Below are positions 61,409 through 64,000 of a DNA stretch of 64,000 nucleotides, piece after piece. Every line of letters begins with the position of its first letter. The stretch's first letter is position 1. The notes below the pieces were generated by a model. The model did not search any database. It had not been told where the DNA came from and saw nothing but the letters and a program-made list of their open reading frames with translations. Made by a program: the position numbers and the translations under genes. The stretch covers positions 11,770,211-11,834,210 of the forward strand of contig OZ018413.1 in NCBI GenBank assembly GCA_963969595.1, read 5' to 3'. This DNA comes from Neckera pumila (taxonomy: Eukaryota > Streptophyta > Bryopsida > Hypnales > Neckeraceae).

Positions 61409-63630
61409 CTAGTAAGGAACGCCGGGAATGAGCATCTTGGCCAAATGCTTGACACTGAAGGGGTGGACGAAGCTGGAGCCGTCGAAGAAGAGCTTGAACA
61501 GGCGCTTGGATCCGGCTTCCGTGAATTGCATGTCGTTCCAGTACAAGGAGGATTTCAGTTTGGAGCAGAGCTTGTAACCCCTGGCCCCGCATGGGATTTC
61601 GGCTCCGAATTTGCCTGCTCCACAGCACGAGTTCCTCACGTCCGTGAACCCTGCCCACTCGCAAAAGAACCCTAAATTCGTCAGCTCTGGCTTGCAATTC
61701 AAAACCACAATGGACTACAATTGCCAGCCACAAAGTATGTAAACCTAAAACCCATAAACAACACTACCCTAAACCTAGATATTGATTATACAAGATGTAC
61801 AGAATAGAACTTCTAATAAACAACACTCTCAAAAGTAATATTGATTGCCGGTCTTGACCCTATCTCCATACAAACATCATGAATGCAAATGACCTTCCTT
61901 TAATGTAATAACCTCTCTAATGTCATGTGTCAGATCGGTCCTAGCCCGGCTCTTTACAGAAGTTCTATTATACAATCAAACATGAGTCTATGAGAGCTTA
62001 GTTTTGATTGTTGGTTCACCTAGAGACAACACTTTGAAATCTCATAACTTATTGATACAATGTCCAAAATAATGCATAGGCTAAAGTGTGTCAAAATCCT
62101 CTTTGAATTGCCAATAAGATCCAATCCAAAAAAATTCATTAGTTCAAATTTAAATATTAGCGACTAAGCTTGGTTGTAATCAATACCTTAAATGAGGCTG
62201 TTTGTTTGTTTTGTTTTGTTTTGTTTTGTTTTGTTTGTAGCGTGGACAACTTCCTGACCGTGCGTCCCCTGGCCGCGTGATTGGTACCGTCGGAAAGCTC
62301 TCGCCGAGGAGGGGTGCACCGGCTTGGTTTCGTGGCGTTTGGAGCGGTGGTGCAAAAGTTATTGAATTTCAAAGTATTTATTGATTAAAAAATTAGAAAA
62401 TTACTTTTACTTTGATTTTGTGACGTTCTTGGTATTGGGAGTGGAACCGGGAGTAGAACTGGAAGTAGAATCGAAAGTAGAACCAGGAGTGGAACCGGGA
62501 GTAGATGAAAATTGGGCCAACGGCACAGGGTTACACTAGTCAATACCTTAAATGAGGCTGTTTGTTTGTTTTGTTTTGTTTTGTTTGTAGCGTGGACAAC
62601 TTCCTGACCGTGCGTCCCCGGCCGCGTGCTTGGTACCGTCGGAAAGCTCTCGCCGAGGAGGGGTGCACCGGCTTGGTTTCGTGGCGTTTGGAGCGGTGGT
62701 GCAAAAGTTATTGAATTTCAAAGTATTTATTGATTAAAAAATTAGAAAATTACTTTTACTTTGATTTTGTGGCGTTCTTGGTATTGGGAGTGGAACCGGG
62801 AGTAGAACTGGGAGTAGAATCGAAAGTAGAACCAGGAGTGGAATTGGGAGTAGATGAAAATTGGGCAACGGCACAGGGTTACACTAGTCAATACCTTAAA
62901 TGAGGCTGTTTGTTTTGTTTTGTTTTGTTTTGTTTTGTTTGTAGCGTGGACAACTTCCTAACCGTGCGTCCCCCGGCCGCGTGCTTGGTACCGTCGGAAA
63001 GCTCTCGCCGAGGAGGGGTGCACCGGCTTGGTTTCGTGGCGTTTGGAGCAGTGGTGCAAAAGTTATTGAATTTCAAAGTATTTATTGATTACAAAATTAG
63101 AAAATTACTTTTACTTTGATTTTGGTGGCGTTCTTGCTACTGGGAGTGGAATCGGGAGTAGAACTGGGAGTAGAATCGAAAGTAGAACCAGGAGTGGAAT
63201 CGGGAGTAGATGAAAATTGGGCCAACGGCACAGGGTTACACTAGTTAGTGATGATTGGAGGTATTTGACTTTACATTCTTCACAATTAAGGGTTAAGTTT
63301 GAGCTCACCATGTTTGGTAGGATACTTAGAGATGTCGGAGATGGCGCCGTAGATGTCAGCAAAGACAAGTTGTAGACTCTCGTGCTCCATGCCCAAGGCG
63401 TTGTCGGTGTTGATTTGCGTCACAATGTGTTGCAACTGTTGGTTCAATTGTCGCAGAGCAGCGTCGACCAATGCGCACCACTTCCGCCCATCTCTGGTGG
63501 TCATTTTTTATGACCATAGCATTTCTAGTGGCAATTTTTGGATGGGGCTGACGCCAAACACTAGTATCTTCCGTGCACCTCCGCCATACAACCTCTGCCC
63601 ACCAACCAATCCATCAATACTATGAAGAAA
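61409..63630 (-). pseudogene. GDSL-type esterase/lipase, broken 3' part
   Basis: Two exons on the minus strand. The upstream one (about 63630-63309) reads LYGGGARKILVFGVSPIQKL, then an in-frame TAA (63508-63510), then LRQLNQQLQHIV and LQLVFADIYGAISDISKYPT. It ends at a GTGAGC donor in phase 1. The last exon (61686-61409) continues LTNLGFFCEWAGFTDVRNSC, GAEIPCG, LYWNDMQFTEAGSKRLFKLF and VHP before TAG. These are the C-terminal blocks of plant GDSL esterases: the GARK...FGV block, the FADxYGA block, the CCG block, and a block where the family's catalytic Asp-x-x-His becomes NDMQFTEAG, so the His looks lost. The N-terminal GDS block is not seen. The intron (61687-63308) is filled by 360-bp tandem repeats. 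The stop plus the lost His point to a pseudogene. Confidence 0.82.
62180..63244 (+). repeat. Three tandem ~350-360-bp units in the GDSL intron
   Basis: Units start at 62180, 62540 and 62888 (TCAATACCTTAAATGAGGCT) and end with CACAGGGTTACACTAG. Each joins the GC-rich dispersed repeat, led by (TTTTG)n, to a minisatellite of GGAGTAGAA / GGAGTGGAA-type words. The copies are very similar to one another, much more so than to 42350 or 11915, so amplification is recent. Confidence 0.9.
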
Positions 63631-64000
63631 TTCAATTCTATTTACTTTATGATACATTGTTTCATTGAATATATTGGTGCACTTTTATGCGCCAAAAATT
63701 GTGACATTCATCTAAGGATAGTTCAATAAACTAGGATGGATATAGATTATACATTTCAAGTCATGTGACTTAAATAATGTCTCCATTGCAGATTTACGAA
63801 AGTTGACATTGGATTGATTTAATAGATTAATTAGGTAATGTGAAAGTAGAACTTTGTTATGAGAATGAACATGCTAAGTCATAGGAGTGGCAAAGGATGT
63901 TATCTCCATAACAAGGCTCTACTTTATATTATTAGACATACCAATAAAGAAAGAATAGTATTAAATTTGGTCAAACCAAGTATGCAATATGATTCCAAAG
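63631..64000. other. AT-rich end of window, no gene seen
   Basis: Could be the intron upstream of the GDSL fragment on the minus strand. No further GDSL block recognised. Confidence 0.4.

Noticed and set aside
61325..61675. 116-codon plus-strand frame starting MKRMSNFMNE
   Set aside because: Mostly the complement of the GDSL last exon, whose protein motifs are clear on the minus strand.

Overview
This is nuclear DNA from a land plant. All real genes are broken by GT-AG introns and encode plant-type families (HSPRO, a SUB1-type membrane protein, plant dihydrofolate synthetase, class III HD-Zip, GDSL esterase). The sequence is AT-rich, genes are sparse and non-autonomous DNA transposons are dense. 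A non-seed plant (bryophyte or lycophyte) is my best guess, but the sequence does not settle it. I see no rRNA, tRNA, CRISPR or viral gene.

Layout. Bases 1-112 look like the last exon of a gene lying to the left. Bases 2600-6972 hold a three-exon gene for a predicted type II membrane protein of the SUB1 / putative glycosyltransferase type, with a leader intron made of ~324-bp tandem repeats. Bases 7000-34000 contain no gene I can support and are filled with miniature transposons and repeats. Bases 34027-39140 hold a four-exon HSPRO gene. Bases 42824-48385 hold a ten-exon dihydrofolate synthetase gene (DHFS). Bases 50800-56100 hold a transposon-riddled segment with a class III HD-Zip fragment and a broken duplicate of the 3' end of DHFS. 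Bases 57799-59467 hold a four-exon gene for a glycine-rich organellar-type protein. Bases 61409-63630, on the minus strand, hold a broken GDSL esterase.

The most notable system is a family of about 0.7-1.0 kb elements with termini CCCCTAAAG...CTTTAGGGG, each flanked by TTAA (at least ten copies or clear fragments). Termini beginning CCC plus a TTAA target duplication are the hallmarks of piggyBac-like transposons, which I understand to be unusual in plants. One copy sits exactly at the DHFS stop codon, whose TAA lies inside the TTAA target. The broken DHFS duplicate 6 kb downstream keeps a single TTAA at the same position, so it serves as an empty site and shows the integration directly. Other families with readable target duplications are CACTA (TAA, 1.59 kb), hAT (8 bp), pogo-like (TA) and PIF/Harbinger-like (TAA).

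The four intact genes have unrelated roles (folate synthesis, stress and energy signalling, a secretory-pathway protein, an organelle protein), and nothing suggests that they act together. Exon boundaries were chosen by hand from GT/AG sites that keep the frame. All proposed coding sequences stay open and end in a stop.
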